Part shown: positions 4,989 to 5,843 of the stretch, piece after piece
Layout of the letters: each line of letters opens with the position of its first letter
Position numbering within the stretch: position 1 is the first letter of the stretch
Assembly (NCBI GenBank): GCA_014191535.1
Contig: BJHC01000099.1
Location: forward strand, 1 to 5,843
Reading direction: 5' to 3'
Length of the DNA stretch: 5,843 nucleotides
Source of the DNA: Cyanobium sp.
GTDB lineage: Bacteria; Cyanobacteriota; Cyanobacteriia; PCC-6307; Cyanobiaceae
Translations under genes and position numbers: made by a program
The notes under the pieces: model-generated
Told to the model about the DNA's origin: nothing
Database searches by the model: none
Seen by the model: only the letters and a program-made list of their open reading frames with translations

Positions 4989-5003
4989 CGGCCTACGGCT
5001 CAG
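4945..5003. promoter_or_regulatory. Perfect 12-bp inverted repeat enclosing the start of the small membrane-protein gene
   Basis: CTGAGCCGTAGG (4945-4956) and its exact reverse complement CCTACGGCTCAG (4992-5003) are separated by 35 nt. On the minus-strand transcript the first arm lies in the leader and contains the weak TAGG ribosome-like site. The ATG-ATG start is in the loop, and the second arm is in codons 11-15. Such a hairpin could control initiation. A smaller inverted repeat, CAGCT-actcg-AGCTG, abuts it at 5001-5015. Alternatively it is a divergent-promoter operator or chance. Confidence 0.5.
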
Positions 5004-5155
5004 CTACTCGAGCTGTAGGCAAGGCCATGGCTGCCGATGCAGCGGCGATCACAACGGCCGCAGCCCTGCGGCAGCCCTTCAGCGAAGCTGCCGCCACCGG
5101 CCTGAATCCGCTCTGTTGCTTGCACAGTGGCGCCGTTGCGGGATGGCCCAGGCCC

Positions 5156-5662
5156 ATGGTGAGCAGCAATGGCAGCTTTCATCTCGAATCACCGGCCTTC
5201 CGTGATGGGGAGCTGATTCCGGTGATTCACACCGGCGAAGGGCTCAACCTCTCGCCACCGCTGCGCTGGAGCGGTGCCCCGGGGAGCACCGGCAGCTTTG
5301 CCTTGGTGCTGTTGGACCCGGATGCTGCGGCTGGCCCGTGGGTGCACTGGTTGTTGTTCAACATCCCCCCGACGTTGCGGGCCCTGCCGGCGGGGTTGGC
5401 GCGGGCGCCGCAGCTCCCGAATGGGGCGCGCCATGGCAGTTGCTGGGGGGTGAGCCATTTTGAGCGGATCGGCTACCAGGGGCCTCTGCCGCCGGCGGGC
5501 CCCCTGCACCGTTATGTGTTCGAGCTGGTGGCCCTGGATGGGCCTTTGGATCTGGAGCCCGGCTGCACGGTGTTTGAGCTGCGGGCAGCCATGGCTGAGC
5601 ACGCCTTGGCACGGGCTGAGCTGGTGGGGATTTACGCAGCTGCTCGCGTTGCGGGGGGTTGA
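5156..5662 (+). CDS. PEBP family protein (YbhB/YbcL, Raf-kinase-inhibitor-like)
   Basis: A 168-residue protein of the phosphatidylethanolamine-binding protein family, a beta-fold with a small anion-binding pocket; the role of bacterial members is not settled. Marks in order are FHLESPAFRDGELIP (8-22), NLSPPLRWSGAP (31-42), LVLLDPDAAAGPWVHWLLFNIPP (50-72, the classic DPD..-WVHW-NIP signature), then GYQGPLPPAGPLHRYVFELVALD (107-129, matching GP.PP.G.HRY.F..ALD). Pocket residues Asp and His of DPD and WVHW are present. The frame is open upstream to ATG 5027, adding 43 Ala-rich residues that are not a typical signal peptide. ATG 5156 gives normal family length and starts where homology starts, so I prefer it; neither start has a strong ribosome site. 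It is divergent from the minus-strand group. Confidence 0.9.
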   Translation: MVSSNGSFHLESPAFRDGELIPVIHTGEGLNLSPPLRWSGAPGSTGSFALVLLDPDAAAGPWVHWLLFNIPPTLRALPAGLARAPQLPNGARHGSCWGVSHFERIGYQGPLPPAGPLHRYVFELVALDGPLDLEPGCTVFELRAAMAEHALARAELVGIYAAARVAGG

Positions 5663-5697
5663 TGTGCTGCACTGTGAAGCAGAGTTCAGCGCTTCTA

Positions 5698-5713
5698 GGG
5701 GGTGCCCCCCCCC
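5698..5713. repeat. G5-TG-C9 homopolymer block
   Basis: Five G (5698-5702), then TG, then nine C (5705-5713) lie between the PEBP stop and the next gene. The runs can pair into a GC hairpin, with TAG before and CTA after. With no T tract this is a weak terminator candidate. The C9 tract is the longest single-base run in the window and prone to slippage. Confidence 0.5.
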
Positions 5714-5750
5714 TCTACGCGAAGTGTTGGGTTGTTCGCCGATTTCCGCT

Positions 5751-5756
5751 GAGGAG
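5751..5756 (+). promoter_or_regulatory. Ribosome binding site of the right-edge RHH-like gene
   Basis: GAGGAG ends 8 nt before the TTG at 5765. This spacing is ideal and is the main reason to accept a TTG start for the truncated gene that follows. Confidence 0.65.
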
Positions 5757-5764
5757 TCCATCAC

Positions 5765-5843
5765 TTGAGCTCCCGTAAACAGTTGTCGATGGTGTTACCG
5801 GAGGAGCTGATCGCCTCCATCAAAGAGCGCGCCCAACAGCAGG
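5765..5843 (+). CDS. RHH/Arc-type DNA-binding protein, 3'-truncated by the window edge
   Basis: Only the first 26 codons are present. From TTG 5765 they read as a basic short strand, SSRKQLSMVLP, followed by an amphipathic helix, EELIASIKERAQQQ. This matches the opening strand and helix A of ribbon-helix-helix proteins (pattern basic-x-hydrophobic-x-hydrophobic-P-x-x-L). The rest lies outside the window, so helix B and length cannot be checked. The frame stays open to the edge and the ribosome site is strong. In-frame ATG at 5789 would cut off part of the strand, so TTG is preferred. It is 102 nt after the PEBP gene in the same direction. It could be a solitary regulator or the antitoxin of a toxin-antitoxin pair whose partner is off-window. 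Confidence 0.6.
   Translation, partial: MSSRKQLSMVLPEELIASIKERAQQQ

Noticed and set aside
5027..5155. N-terminal extension of the PEBP protein as a signal peptide
   Set aside because: The 43 residues lack a charged start followed by a continuous hydrophobic core, and the family match begins after ATG 5156.
5189..5764. Minus-strand 191-codon frame opposite the PEBP gene
   Set aside because: The PEBP signature motifs on the plus strand are unambiguous; the antisense product is Pro/Gln/Arg-rich.

Overview
The window looks like chromosomal DNA from a GC-rich picocyanobacterium of the Cyanobium/Synechococcus type. Three things point there: a cyanobacterial AbrB-type regulator (cyAbrB), a sigma-70 protein of the divergent cyanobacterial kind, and dense coding with a strong G/C bias at third codon positions. 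This placement rests on family recognition only; no search was run. There is no CRISPR array, insertion sequence, phage module, rRNA or tRNA that I can see, and no recognisable complete new system. The content is mostly regulation and stress response.

Layout. (1) 2-766, plus strand: the 3' part of a sigma-70 family factor that enters from the left edge. (2) 844-1089, minus strand: a small ribbon-helix-helix (RHH) protein convergent with the sigma gene; an 11-bp-stem hairpin at 795-821 probably terminates it. (3) 1103-1413: a non-coding stretch upstream of the RHH gene, rich in overlapping palindromes. (4) 1414-2121, plus: a tentative 99-residue orphan, then cyAbrB. (5) 2125-3117, plus: a GAF-GGDEF protein that begins 3 nt after the cyAbrB stop, so the two are probably co-translated. 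(6) 4988 down to 3165, minus: four genes in one direction, namely a 51-residue single-span membrane protein, a tandem SpoIIAA-like (STAS/SEC14-like) protein, a cysteine-rich putative metal-binding protein and a small heat-shock protein. (7) 5156-5662, plus: a PEBP (YbhB/YbcL) family protein. (8) 5765 to the right edge, plus: the first 26 codons of a second RHH-type protein, starting at TTG behind a clear GAGGAG ribosome site.

How the genes may work together. The sigma factor, cyAbrB, the c-di-GMP-type protein and two RHH proteins are regulators. The small heat-shock protein and the SpoIIAA-like protein fit stress or membrane-associated functions. The points most worth a second look are the 51-residue membrane protein, whose start codon sits in the loop of a perfect 12-bp inverted repeat; the GDEEF variant of the GGDEF motif with an intact inhibitory site; the coupling of cyAbrB to that protein; and the palindrome cluster upstream of the first RHH gene.
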